Position numbers and translations under genes: made by a program
Part shown: piece by piece, positions 46,183 to 57,940 of the stretch
How the letters are laid out: every line of letters begins with the position of its first letter
Numbering within the stretch: position 1 is the stretch's first letter
Source of the DNA: Polytrichum commune
Lineage: Eukaryota; Streptophyta; Polytrichopsida; Polytrichales; Polytrichaceae
Direction: 5' to 3'
DNA: 64,000 bases
NCBI GenBank assembly: GCA_950295325.1
Contig: OX485807.1
Location: forward strand, 14,597,001-14,661,000
Notes under the pieces: model-generated
The model's database searches: none
What the model was told of the DNA's origin: nothing
The model's input: only the letters and a program-made list of their open reading frames with translations

Positions 46183-46659
46183 GGGCCACTTCACACACGA
46201 GACTGAGAGCCCGTGACCAGTACACTTCAAGCACTCTGATTGGTGGAAAAGACAGAGCCAGTCCACGTTCGCTTCACACTACGCTTGAGGGACCAACGGA
46301 GTATGTGAATGCAAGATAGATGTAAAGTCTACATGGCTTCCTACATGACATCAAATGGATCATGTTTCATGGTCACTTGGATTATTTTCAAAAACCACTT
46401 CTTGGAGGTAGACCTAACACAAAACCACTGGGAGATCATGACACTCCGAACGCTCACAACCATTGGTTTATTCTATTTTATTGTGTGTGTGGTCTGCATG
46501 AATAGAAATTCATTGAAATAGCATTTGGTTGAGGGCATGGTCACATGTGGCTTCACACTACATGATTTTGGAGGTGAGTTGGGACAACCTTTTGGACACT
46601 TTCATTTGGGCTTTCACAATTTCATGGTCACGGCTCTTGGCTCGTGTGTAAAGTGGCCA
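46183..46659 (+). mobile_element. Tourist-like (PIF/Harbinger) MITE, second type (477 bp)
   Basis: The ends GGGCCACTTCACACACGAGAC and, inverted, TGGCCACTTTACACACGAGCC form a terminal repeat of about 37 bp reaching CCGTGACC. TAA flanks both sides (46,180-46,182 and 46,660-46,662). It has related ends but a different interior from the 22,178 element. A truncated copy is at 25,405. Confidence 0.82.
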
Positions 46660-46666
46660 TAAGTAT

Positions 46667-47100
46667 ATTCTAAACTCTGTAGTATCACATGTGTGGCAAT
46701 CAAAGTGCACGTAATATTACGGAGTTTTGTAGTGTTAACATGGATGTGTGATACCAGTGAATTAGTGTAGCATGTGACATTGTGGAATAACACAAAGTGC
46801 AACATATTAAATGGTGTAGTGTGGTCCACTCCACTTGACCTTCCCGGGCGATGTGGCAGACGCATGCACCAACATTAAACAAGTGGCAGAAGAAGAAGGC
46901 ACTCCACATATTGATACATGGCGCAATGTGAGGGTGTGGGTTGACTTCTTTGATGGGTTGCATTAATGATAAAAATTCATCATGTAAGGGAGAGAAAGGT
47001 GACAATAAGGAGTGATATTTTAACTATGAACATTTGTGCCCTAGGGTTTTGGGATATTAGAGAGTGAGTGACATTATGGAGGTTGACGGAGTTTAGGGTG
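46667..47100. mobile_element. MITE with pogo-like ends, copy 3
   Basis: The left end TTCTAAACTCTGTAGTATCACA lies only a few bases after the Tourist-like MITE; the right end is GGAGTTTAGGGTG. Interior matches copy 1 in the same orientation (GTGGTCCACTCCACTTG, GTGTGGGTTGACTTCTTTG, CCCTAGGGTTTTGGGATATT). Confidence 0.72.
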
Positions 47101-47126
47101 TCCAAGCAAGCGGTAGGCTACAAACA

Positions 47127-47237
47127 TTGTTGCGGCTGGGTGGCGTGAGTGCTACCAACAATCCCCATGTGCTCCGGTGCGGGTTCAAACCCCAACAAAC
47201 CCCTTCCCAAGGAAAACTCTCCCCAACCCCCAAAAAG

Positions 47238-47288
<51 letters not shown>

Positions 47289-47290
47289 AT
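47127..47290 (+). repeat. SINE-like tRNA-derived segment followed by a long (CT)n run
   Basis: GGCTGGGTGGCGTGAGTGC resembles a pol III A-box region. About 40 bases later GCGGGTTCAAACCCC is a clear B-box. Spacing fits tRNA-derived SINEs. A (CT)n run of nearly 50 bases follows (about 47,239-47,286). Only one copy was noticed, so the SINE identity is tentative. Confidence 0.45.
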
Positions 47291-47293
47291 ATA

Positions 47294-48307
47294 CACACAC
47301 TCTAAACTATGCAATATCAACCTCCTTAGGGCCGGTTTACACTACGGTGGAGAAATCCACCGGTCAAGAAAAAAAAGGCGTTTCTCAATTGTGATTGGTC
47401 GAAAATGAAACTCTTGACCGGTGGGTGTTTACACTAGGTGAAGGAAACAATGGTGGTGAACTTTTCTCATGGATGATAAAATGACATGGCCGCCTACATG
47501 GCAACACTTTTTGGAGTTGGGCTTCTCCGGAGGAGGAGTTTCTTGTCCGGCCTCAAGAGGCCGGAAAAGCCCAACTCAATAAAAATATTTTATTGCCTTT
47601 AATTCTTCTCCGGCACATCCACCATTTCACGGGGAGGTCACTTCATTGTCAAGTTGACACCATGTGTGGACAAAGTTTGCTACCCCTATATTACATGCCA
47701 TATATAATTTTAAATTTTATGATATTTTTTCTACACATACACAACCATTGATAGTATATTTTGTATACTTTTTTGAAATTTTTAGTCATCTTTGTTTTTT
47801 TTAGTAATTTTTTTAGTTCAATTCAGTGTCATTCTAGTTAGAAATGGTATGTTTTATGAAAAAAACAAATCATCAAATTTAGTTACCACTTTTGACTATG
47901 TCATAGGTACTGTGTATATCTACTCATGAAAAAAAATTGATAAAAATTTGACCCATTTTGGTGGTGCAACTTACCAAAAGAAGATTTTTTTTGGTCGCAC
48001 GTGGTGTTCAACTTGACAATGGAGTGATCTACCCGTGATCTCACTACTTATTGTCATGCTCCCCCCCCCCATACATCATGGGTTTTGACATTAAAGTACA
48101 CCACCAAAGAATTCAAACCACACACTCGCATATATCACGTTGTCATCGTTTGTAATTATTGCAATGTTGACTCGTGTTATTCCATGATGTCACATGTTAC
48201 ACTGATCCTTTTTTTTTTAATCACAAATCCATGTTAATACTACATAATTTCTTAATATCACGTGCACTTTGGTTCCCACAAACGTGATATTACAGAGTCG
48301 GGAGCGT
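47294..48307. mobile_element. MITE with pogo-like ends, copy 4, split by nested insertions
   Basis: The left end CACACACTCTAAACTATGCAA stops at 47,327 (TTA). Similarity to the other copies resumes at about 48,040 (TCTCACTACTTATTGTCATG) and runs to the right end at about 48,307. The inserted part starts GGGCCGGTTTACAC, like a PIF/Harbinger end, next to TTA. It also contains a second inverted-repeat element at 47,628-48,037. Confidence 0.6.
47628..48037. mobile_element. Inverted-repeat element (410 bp) inside the nest
   Basis: CACGGGGAGGTCACTTCATTG on the left and, inverted, CACGGGTAGATCACTCCATTG on the right extend for about 45 bp each, including TCAAGTTG. The interior is AT-rich and non-coding. 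A target duplication was not recognised. Confidence 0.6.
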
Positions 48308-48631
48308 AATAGCCCCCGAGCATATATGTCCTTGGTGCATGTGGTTCCTGTAGGTCACACTAAGTTTTAGTTCCTTAAGAGGTGGGGAACTATATGATCA
48401 TTTCATAAGCAAGAAAATCTTCACCTCGATGGTAACAAGAAAATGCATCGTGCTCCAAAAATTATGAAGATGAGATGGTCACAAGGCACAATTTGAATTT
48501 ACTAATCATCTGGCACTATCGATTGCCTGTTTGATATCCTATGAGAAGTAGATGCATAGTTAAAAGTTTTCAATGAAGGCCACACCATTTATGTGGTTAT
48601 GTATGTTAGACAAACTCCCTCTCACCAACAA

Positions 48632-49018
48632 GTCTAAATATTGTATTTAGTATCATATGATAATTTATGTCAACATGGTGACTTTCTTAATGACACTCTT
48701 ATGAATAAGTTCAGGAGCACTGTCATCCCAACTTACTTTTATTGAAATAAAGTTTGGTATATTTTGCATCCTAACATTGACGTAATGAAATATTGTCATG
48801 GATGATTGAACTTTGGATGGAAATTCACTTAGTAAGTGACAACAGTTACAACATTATAATTCTATAATGCCCAAAGTTTTTTTTACGAGGAATGTCAAAT
48901 AATGTTGGTTTTACATTTAGTGTTAGTTGACACTACATGGGTGATTTACAACTAGTATTAGTATTGAGCAAGACAAATAGAATTGGTGACACTAAATACA
49001 ATATAATATTTAGTGTGC
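48632..49018 (+). mobile_element. TACACTAAAT MITE, full copy
   Basis: Begins TCTAAATATTGTATTTAGTAT and ends GACACTAAATACAATATAAT plus ATTTAGTG. The interior landmarks are TCTTATGAATAAGTTCA, GTCATGGATGATTGAAC, CACTTAGTAAGTGACAA and AGTATTGAGCAAGACAAAT. Confidence 0.72.
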
Positions 49019-49019
49019 C

Positions 49020-50600
49020 TACGACTTTGTAGCCTCCTAGTATGTGATGTATTAGAAAAACCAAACGTTATTTGCTGCGGGTAGGAAACGATAACTTATA
49101 GCCTGCCCACACTTACTGGTGCGGGCCAACAACGAACGGTTCCTACTAGCAGGGGCCACTTCTAGAGTTGGTTTAGCCAGTGAGGGGCTGATCACACCAG
49201 TCAATTTTGACACCATCTATTGGCATCTCTGACTATAGTAGTGTGAAAAATGGTGGGCCAACATCTATTTATGAATATAATCCCCAACAATTTCACGGTT
49301 GGAACCGGACATAAATTTTGGTGTGATCGGGCCATTACCAAGGGTGGAAAAAATCCAATTTCTTTCCTGGCCGATGCATTGGGTTTTTGGTTTTAATGCA
49401 AAAAACTCGATTTCTGCAAATAAAACCATGGTTTTATTCCAACACTTGACACTTGACACCATTGGCGAACATTGAGCTCTCTGCCCTATAATCTCAACTC
49501 ATCTGCAATAAAATCGAATAAAACCGGATTTTAATGGACCTCGGATGATTAGGTTTTTTAAAAAAACTATGAAAAACCTAAGTGTTAAAAAACCGCGTGG
49601 TGCCAACCAGAGTTCGGGGAGTTCTGTAGAGAAAACGGCTAATTGCTGAGCTTTTTGGAGGTGGCTCGGATTTTTCAATTTTTACCCGGAAGTGGACCTA
49701 GAGAGTGCAAAATTTATCGGTTGATAGCCCCCATTTCCTAATGTATTTAGGCAATTAGCCGACATTTTTTTCTTTCATTTATGCAATTTCCGAAAGGTCT
49801 AAAGTGGGGCCGGTTTTATATTTTGGTGGTGGATGTGTCATTGTCATTTTTTTTTCAAGTGTTTAGGATTAAATAATGTGGGCATTCACTCTCCATTTTT
49901 TTCGTCTAAATAATATCCTTAGCAGGAGTTCAACCTATCAAAGCCCCTACCATATTAGGGCTAAGGATTTAGCCTTCGGAAAATACAAGCACCACAAAAG
50001 GGTCCAAGTATTATCGGGAGGCTAGTTAGTATTGAAAAATCACGAAATTTGCGTACCATTGCCGTTAGTATCAATTGCCCCAACCGAACAAGACACATCA
50101 CTCACACTCACTGTGTTAGGAGAATTCAAATAAGAAGAGGGATTAGCATACAAAAAACGGTACTTACTGTCCTTCTTGAAGCTATTGCCACTCAACAATC
50201 CAGCAATTCTAGAACTCAAAAGCTCATAATGCAAACGAAAATGCAAGCTCCACCGCTGCGGAATGGAAGTTGTGGCGGGAAGCAAGTAACCCTAAACCAC
50301 AAGCCAACAAGGCATAGTCTCCAACTATGCATAGTATTGAAAAAATTACCTAAAATATATATATTTGGTCGGCTACCTGCCGTGAAAATAAATTTTCAAT
50401 CGGTAATTTGCCGTGGATACTCTAGGGAAACTTGCCTTAATGCCGGCATTTTTTTTCTTCTAATCGGCCCATTTCCATAAACCTTGATTTTCTTCCGAAA
50501 CCCCTTCCTAAACTTTCCAATTGCATTCGGAAATTCTCAAAATCAACCGGCTAGCTTGTAACTAACTGCCGGCACTACCCGTTCATTGGTGCCAACCTTG
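49020..50600. other. Intergenic with dispersed-repeat fragments, no gene
   Basis: About 49,170-49,335 matches the dispersed piece inserted at 37,600-37,760 (GTGGGCCAACATCTAT). ORFs near 50,040-50,480 lack recognisable features. Confidence 0.35.
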
Positions 50601-53300
50601 GCTATTACCAGGCTAGTTCATCAAGTGTGAACAGGGCTTGAGAACCGAGGCCCTTGGGGGATGCCACGTGGAAAGCGAAGACAAGCCCCAGGCCGCCGCC
50701 ACGTGTAGCGTTGATGATGTGATGCGGAGACCATCCCCGCAAATGGGGATGTGAATCCAAGCGGCGACGATCCTCGGTTTCGGGTCGCCGCACTTGGGCA
50801 ATCACGCTGCCAAGCGTTGACGAAGTCTTTCAAAGTTATTCCACCTCCCCGTACGCAAGGCAAAACTTTCCCCTAACTAATTATACTCATCTTGATTTCG
50901 CAGCGACGCGGGTGACTGCCATGTATATTTGCCTCATCCAAATCGAGCTGCCCGCAAGGTGGATTCGCACTTTTGGCAGTTGAGAAATCTGATAGAGAGA
51001 TCAGAAGAGTATCACAAGTGGATCATTTTGTGGATGTGCTGCTGATGCGGTAGGTTTTGACATCTGTGGCGGCGGCTGCGGTGGTGGTCGTCACGCGTGC
51101 ACCGCGCGATTTTCTGGTGGGTGAAGGGTTTAAGGTGCCTTATTTAATTTGTTCGCTACTCGCTGCAGCTATTGGTGGAGATTGATTTTTCCTTTGTGCA
51201 GTGTGATCATGTAAGTTAAGCGCATGTGGTATTATCGTTGTCGCACACCTAACCCTGTGAAGTGCTGTACATGTACGTACTGTTGGGCGGGATTTTTCTT
51301 CTTCTTACTATTCATCATGTGTCATGTGTTTCCGTCATGACTCTTGTGATCCTGTGTGAAGCTGCTGGATGTTCAATCCTCTCTCTCTCTCTCTCCCCGG
51401 TCCAGTTAATGGCTGTGCTATGTTGCCTTATCCTTCGTGTAAGGCTAAGTGTCTCTTGTCAAGGATGAAGATTCAAGGTTTATCTTGACCCATGCATCAC
51501 ACCATGACCTTCTTGTTACTTGCATGTCGCGAAGCTTCTCATCAGATTTTCTAGTGCTTGCGTAGTCTGGCTGTCACCCACAATGTGGCACCTGTGGTAG
51601 TACTCGCTTATAAGTAGGGTGCACTTTTGTGGCCTATTCACTTCTGTTGGGGGTTTTTCCTTTTTCGTGCTGTGTTGGGGCAAGCGCGTTTGGCATCCTC
51701 GTCACATATCCCTGTGAGGTGGTGTGCACGTGATAGTGGGGGGTTGCGTATGATTTATGTTTTTCGGTCATCACTTGTGTCTGATCCTCTGTGCACTCCT
51801 GTCGTAGTTCGGCTGCCAGTGTGTTCTTATTTGGGCCTGGTTGTTGAATCTGCTGGATGTTCAATCTAAAAAACCTGCTGAAAGTCTTCGAAGAAACTCT
51901 AGGTTGGAACATTTGACCAATCTTTCCTTCCTCTCTCTCATTGTGGTCCTGTTCATGGTGTTCTTCGTGGGTAAGGCTAAGGTTTCATGCCAAGGATACA
52001 CACAAAGGTGTACTTTGACCCGTGCATCACGCCATGGCCTGTTTGTAGGTAACTTGCATGTCGCGAAGCTTCTGAGCAGATTTGTAGTGCTTGCGAGCTG
52101 GTTGAGTCAAGATAAGCTTTTGTGAGTACTACAATATGGCACCTCTGTTGTTACTCACTTAAGGGTGGCGTGCACTTTTGTGACTGATTGGAAGTAAGTT
52201 AGCTATCTTGCATGCACAACTTTCGGTGTTCCTGCAAATGGCTGAGTTTCTCCTGTGTGGTCAGGACCTAGTTTCTAAGGTGAAAAGTGCTTGCGTTTTC
52301 ACCAGACGTTGTCACTGGAGTTTTTCTGGTTTTAGGTTTGTTCTCCAGGTTTTGGTTTGACTCTGGCTCCATCAATGGGGGACCTCGAGGAAGAGCAGTT
52401 CTTTTCCTCATGCCTCGTAAAAGTTTCAGGATGTTGTCGTAATCCTTGCATGAAAGTCAGAAATCAGGTGATTAGACAAGAACATGGCAGAACTTTTTTA
52501 CAGAAAAGAGTTGCATACTTTCAAGCAGCGGAAATGCGCTTTCTGTTCTGTCGGGTTGGTGAATTGATTACCTCTGGCTTATAGGAATCTAATTTCCTGG
52601 ATCTGGAGCTTTGCGGGGATAGCTTCCTGAGGGTTTAAATTGCAGTTTCTATCCACATGTCTAAGATCACAAACTTTTGAGATGTTGTTAAACCCTAAAT
52701 CTTAGGTGTCAGTAGGTTCTCATGTGAATAGGTGCATGCTCTGCCTCCCTGAATGATGAGAACGCGATTCTACATGACAATTTGGTCTTGTAGTGCAAAC
52801 AGTTCTTTGATTATGCTAATGCTCACAACAAGAATTTTCTCTTTTTCTTAAGCCTTATAAGGAATTTCATCTGGAGGAGGTTTTCTGTATGTTGAAAGGA
52901 GTCACAGGTGATGACTTGTCGAGGATTTGCATACTACTAAGCTGGAATTACATACCATTAAATTTTTTTCTTAATTTGTGTACCACTAAGTTCTTGTTGG
53001 AGTATGAATTAAACAAGAAACTTGTGCATTGCGACTGTTTATCAGTGCCCAGGAAAAATCCATTAAGAATAATGTATGCCGGATTGGATTGGAAGCTTTC
53101 TCTAGGTGCGCCTGATCATCTTCTCATTTTTTTGCAGTGGACTTTTAAACATGTCCTTTTGTGGATGACATTCAAGCACCATGGAGATCACTGTTTTGTT
53201 ACAGTGATAATATTCAACCATGGACTTCAGTGACTTTTTGATCTTGACAATTTTTCAAAAATAGAGCAAGAGAATAGCAGCATCTTTCAAATTGGTAGTC
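50601..53300 (+). promoter_or_regulatory. Presumed promoter and 5' leader of the ThrE-family gene
   Basis: Composition rises in GC at about 50,620-51,160, unlike the repeats before it, which suggests a promoter and first non-coding exon. A donor-like GCG|GTAGGT is at about 51,050. Within the leader, 51,256-51,640 and 51,700-52,180 are a diverged tandem duplication (shared GCATGTCGCGAAGCTTCT at about 51,523 and 52,047, and GCTGGATGTTCAATC). No coding exon was identified, but an upstream small exon cannot be excluded. Confidence 0.35.
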
Positions 53301-55186
53301 ATGGTTTCTGAGAGTTTGAAGGAGAAGCTGCTCAAAGTGGCAGCCACTCATGGAACAGCCACCACCGTGGAGGGCAGCGGTTCGCACAATGGTGGCGGCG
53401 GCTCTAGCAGCATTCCAAGTCATGGAGGAAGAAAAAGAGAACATAAGAAGTTCTTAACTGAATCAGACATCATCGAAAAATTCAAAGGGAAGGCAAGGAA
53501 GAACAATAACCCGAAGTTACGTCGGCGGTTTCTCATTCGTCTCGCGATTGCCCTCCATTCATATGGCAGCTCAGCTTCTCGCACCGAGTACTTACTTGAC
53601 AAGGCGGCCGACCGGTTGGACGTCGATTTAAATATTTCTGTGTTTCCTTCATTGATTCTCATGTCATTTCCAGGTACCACCTGCGTAAGCCTTACACCTA
53701 TTTTCACTTCTGTGTTTCAAGCAGTTGTGGGTTGCACAAATTTGTGTCTGTTATTGCCACATCAGTAAATTCTGCTACTGTTGGGCTTAGAGCATCAGTA
53801 GGGAGCATCGCAGACTAGGTAGTGGTTTTGCAGGGAAACCACGTCGGACTTTGTTTGTGGTCATTAGAAGGTGTGTATCTTAACATGAAAAAGAAGGGCT
53901 GCAATTCCTGCACAAGTGGGGTTTTTGAACTTCTTTTGCAAAGTTTCTTAACCGTAGCAGGGAATGGCAAATTGACACATTACATGTGCGGGTACTCTCT
54001 TTCAGGAGTGGATATTCTTGATCCTGCTCAGAAGGAGATTCACATGCTCACAGTTGATCCCGACCTTGACGTGGATAAGCTCGGTCGAGCAGACGAGCTT
54101 GCAAACAGGGTTGGTAATGAAGGTGCCCCATTAACATTCGCCTACTGGCGGTTGAAGTCGATTGCAGATTCACCCCCCGAATTCGGAAAATGGTGGCGCC
54201 TGTTTTCGTTCGCTCTCTCCGCGTCGATGTCTTCGTTGCTTTTCTTCAACGGCGGTCTCTGGGACAGCCTTTTTTCCGTCACCCTAGGTTTTGCCGTAGG
54301 TCTTTTGGACATCATTGCGTCCAGATCCAACTTGTATGGGAGCGTGCTGGAGTTTACGTCCGCCCTCGTCGTGTCGTTCCTTGCGCGGGTATATCAAGTC
54401 GAGTTCAAGCAGTACAACCTTTGTTACTTTGCGATGGCACTGTCTGCCCTCGTGCAGCTGCTTCCCGGGTTGTCCCTAACCCTTGGTGTGAGCGAAATGG
54501 TTGCAAAGTCGCACGTGACCGGCACGTCGCGTATCATGTATGCTCTCTTCTCCGCCTTGCAGCTCGGGTTTGGCCTCGCGATGGGCGAAAACCTCGTTTT
54601 CTGGGCGCCAAAACCCGTTTCCGGGCAGTGCGTAGCTCCGCCCCTGACGATCTGGGTCAAGCTCGTGTGGTTCTGCGGTTACACATTTGCCTCCAACGTG
54701 TTGTTAAATGCGAGACTGGAGCAGTGGCCCGGGATGGCCTTAGCCTCGTTCGTGGGCTACGTCGTATCGGAGCTCACGAGCCTGAATCTTGCATCCACTG
54801 CCTCCTCTGTGATTTCCGCGTTTGCCGTCGGCATTGCTGGGACGACCTACTCCAAATTCACGGGGGACCTGCCCCTCGTGATGGTCCTCTCCGGCATCCT
54901 GCTCCTTGTTCCGGGTGGAATCGGAGTCCAAGGAGTGACCGCCATGATCGGGGACGACGTGCTCTCAGGCATGGGCTTCGTGTTTGACATGGTGATGGTG
55001 GGGTTGTCCATCACACTTGGTCTCTTGATAGCCAAGATTGCACTACCCAATGCACTCTTTGGTGCCGGCCGATCCAGCAGCAGCAACAAAAGTACTCTGG
55101 CCTCGCAATTGGAGCAAGACCGTCGAGATAGTTCCATCCACCAGCCGAACGAGAGTAGTGACAGTGAGGAGGATATGGCCATCTGA
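53301..55186 (+). CDS. ThrE/DUF1212-family membrane transporter, two exons
   Basis: Proposed exons are 53,301-53,673 and 53,961-55,186, joined in phase 1 with GT-AG sites, giving about 532 aa. The soluble N-terminal part has RLAIALHSYGSSASRTEYL and LNISVFPSLILMSFPG, the start of the ThrE domain. After the intron come GVDILDPAQKEIH and about nine to ten hydrophobic segments, including LVQLLPGLSLTLGVSEM and ILLLVPGGIGVQGV, the two Pro-Gly loops of this family. Bacterial members export threonine and serine; fungal relatives (Prm10-like) are of uncertain function. A solute-export role here is inference. The C-terminus is Ser-rich and acidic (NESSDSEEDMAI). The second exon is markedly GC-rich compared with its surroundings. 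An ATG at 53,301 follows an alternative in-frame region; an upstream start is possible. Confidence 0.85.
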
Positions 55187-55560
55187 TCGATGAGTTTCCC
55201 TGCTTGGGAAATTCTATCCGGCAAAACTTAGAAGATATATTATACATATACGCGGCTACCCAGTTGTTCATTCTTTCAGAGCAACTACTGAACTATTTGA
55301 CCTTGCTATTGCATCATGGTGTCAGGGATGGGCTTCGTGTTCAACATGGTGATGGTGGGGTTGTCCATCACACTCGGCCTCTTGGTACCCAAGATTGCAC
55401 TCCCTAATGCTCTGTTTGGTACTGGCCGATCCAGCGCCAGTAGCAAGAGCACCTGCCAGGGCAATTGGAGCAAGACCAATATGAGAGTTCCAACCAGCAC
55501 CCGAACGGGAGTAGTGACAGTGAAGAGGATATGGCCATCTGATTCATGAACTCCCTTCTG
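55187..55560 (+). pseudogene. Second tandem copy of the transporter 3' end
   Basis: From about 55,320 the sequence repeats the last part of the preceding gene: GMGFVFNMVMVGLSITLGLL then PKIALPNALFGTGRSS. It then shifts frame, so the acidic tail is lost (a shadow of SSDSEEDMAI is still visible at DNA level, GTGACAGTGAAGAGGATATGGCCATCTGA). About 355 bp separates it from the first copy, and the 3' UTR is duplicated too (CAGTTGTTCATTCTTTCA). Confidence 0.8.
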
Positions 55561-55915
55561 GCCAATTCAGAAGATACTACCTAACCTATACATATTAGAC
55601 TCTGCAGCAGGCCGAAGCAGCTACCCAGTTGTTCATTCTTTCAAAGCAATTACTGAACTAGTCCACTTTTTCATTGCATCATGGTTTCAGGATTGGCTTC
55701 CAGGGATGGGATTTCTGTTCGACATGGTGATGGTGGGATTATTTTTCACACTCGGCGTCTTGATAGCCAAAATCGCACTTCCCAACGAACTCTTTGGTGC
55801 CGGCCGATCCAAGCAAGAGTATTTTGCCAGGGCATTTGGAGCAAGACCGATGAGACAGTTCGGGATCCACCACCTGAATGAGAGTAGTGACAGTAATGAG
55901 GATATGGCCATGTGA
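55561..55915 (+). pseudogene. Third tandem copy of the transporter 3' end
   Basis: From about 55,703 the same coding end appears again: GMGFLFDMVMVGLFFTLGVL then AKIALPNELFGAGRS. Its frame stays open through a modified tail ending NESSDSNEDMAM and a stop at 55,913-55,915. A fourth trace of the 3' UTR (CTATTTAGTTGTTCATTCTTAC) follows near 56,010. Copies could act as alternative last exons, but each lacks an evident splice acceptor. Confidence 0.8.
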
Positions 55916-57370
55916 TTGAATGTCCCTTCTTGGGAAAATCTCTCTACTTTTAGAAGATACTACACATAAGTCATAAGACTCGATGGCAGGCCGAAAGCAG
56001 GCAGCTACCTATTTAGTTGTTCATTCTTACAGAGCAATTACTACTGAAAGGGGCAAAGAAAGTATTCTAAAAATCACCTACAAAAGGTGCACTACATATC
56101 AGTATGCCCGGAAAGAGAGAGTAACTCATTCGAGTCCATGTCTTCTACTCAACACTGCAACATCTTTGAAAATGAAGAGTACAAAGTAACAACACTTTTA
56201 GGTAGAATCCTTCATTTCGGGATACGAGTACAGCTGGGTCTAGAAACCACTAACAAGGCAGTGAAATATTCTCAAAGAGGAAAGGACATTAATTAATTTT
56301 ACAGTACTAGGGCATAAATCTTCTCTGGTCTATTTGGACAAAATGGACAGCTTTGAGAGTTTTCAACTTTTTCCATTGAGCCCCTGGAACTGGCCGCAGA
56401 GTGGTTCAAATTGAAGAGCCCTGTGAAGCACTTGACGAGTTGGGAATTGCATTCGAAACCAGCATAATCTACACAATTATCGCATACTTCAGTCACTTGC
56501 AAATTACAGTAGACAATCAGTTCCATTATGTACATAACATTACTCAGCTGATGAGCTGTGTTCATGGGCCCTGCAGAAAATTCGAGAATAAAGCTTCCGG
56601 ATGTCGGAATCCCAATACTACAGACAAAATTTGAAGTTAGGGCGAATGAACACAACTCAGCTGAGCAATGTTGTGTACACTAATACCCAGTAGATTAGTG
56701 GCAGAAAACACATCCTCTCTGGAGCGCAGGGGAAGAGGGAGAGAATTGTTTGCAAGTGTATTTAATCATAAAAAGCAAGTGAGAAGCATCTTATTTATTG
56801 TATACAAGTGTACCTCTCATCCATCCAACCTAAAGACATGACCCGTATAGGTTTGTTGCTGGTTTGGCTCAAATGACCTCGAGTAGATTAATTCAAGGTC
56901 TTGGAATCTACGTCTGCTGTCACATCAACTAAAAAAAGTTACCTGGCAACATATTATTTCAGAGCTTCAATGTTTGGATGAGTGAGAGGTACGCTTGTAT
57001 GTGATAATTCCTTCTCTCTGGAGCGCAGGTGCCCTTCAATTTGAACAACTCTTGTACAGACAGAAAGAAAGAAAGCATTATACGTACAAGTGGAAAATGG
57101 TGTTGAGCAAGAATGTTATCAATTTGGTCTGGCCAGCTCAGCATATGAAATTTAAAAACTTGTTGCTCTCACATGCCTGTTCAGTTAGGATGGGCTGTAA
57201 GGGAAAATGGGGAAAGTTGCATCAGGCACTCGTGAAGATTTTCCTTACACAGAGGTAATTCAGATGCAAATGGCAAATGAATATTCCCATCCAAATGTCC
57301 AATGGACTCGCTCAACATCAGCTCATGTAATTGGAGCAGATGAAGTGACTGGTGTACAACAAGGAAACGC
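55916..57370. other. Intergenic, no gene confirmed
   Basis: A minus-strand frame at 56,655-56,299 (118 residues, Cys-rich, ending SCPFCPNRPEKIYALVL) is open but I recognise no domain and see no splice context; it remains a weak candidate exon. Confidence 0.3.
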
Positions 57371-57940
57371 AAATTCACAAGCTCCTCATAGAAATCAGTG
57401 GCTGGGCTCCACTTGATTTTGACTCTTCGTCGACATCAACAATAGATTCTGGAATCGTTACCGGCCTCTTCTGCACAACTGGATTTGCTAATCATCTCCT
57501 AACCGATTACGAAAATTCACAAGCTCCTCATAGAAATCAGTGGCTGGGCTCTACTTGATTTTGACTCTTCGTCGACGTCAACAACTGATTCTGGAATCGT
57601 TACCGACCTCTTCTGCACAACTGGATTTGCTAATCATCTCCTAGTCGATCATGAAAATTCACAAGCTCCTCATAGAAATTAGGGGCTGGGCTCTACTTGA
57701 TTTTGACTCTTCGTCGACGTCAACAACAGATTCTGGAATTGTTATGACCTCTTCTGCACAACTGGATTTGCTAATCATCTCCTAACTGATTATGAAAATT
57801 CACAAGCTCCTCATAGAAATCAGTGGCTGGGCTCTACTTGATTTCGACTCTTCGTCGACGTCAACAACAGATTCTGGAATTGTTACGAGCCTCTTCTGCA
57901 CAACTGGATTTGCTCATCATCTCCTAACTGATCGCTCATC
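57371..57940. repeat. Minisatellite, 142-bp unit, four copies
   Basis: AAATTCACAAGCTCCTCATAG starts units at 57,371, 57,513, 57,655 and 57,796, spacing 142, 142 and 141 bp. Units share GACTCTTCGTCGACGTCAAC and CACAACTGGATTTGCTAATC and differ at few positions, so the array is recent. The unit length is not a multiple of three, which argues against a repeated protein segment. Confidence 0.85.

Noticed and set aside
47118-47300. ORFs with Arg-Glu or Ser-Leu repeats
   Set aside because: They are translations of the (CT)n microsatellite.
54190-54987. 265-residue ORF in another plus frame inside the transporter exon
   Set aside because: GC-rich coding sequence opens alternative frames; the ThrE frame has clear family motifs and this one is Arg-rich without any.
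56299-56655. 118-residue Cys-containing minus-strand ORF as a gene
   Set aside because: No recognised motif, no splice context and no conserved neighbour; kept only as a weak candidate in the intergenic entry.
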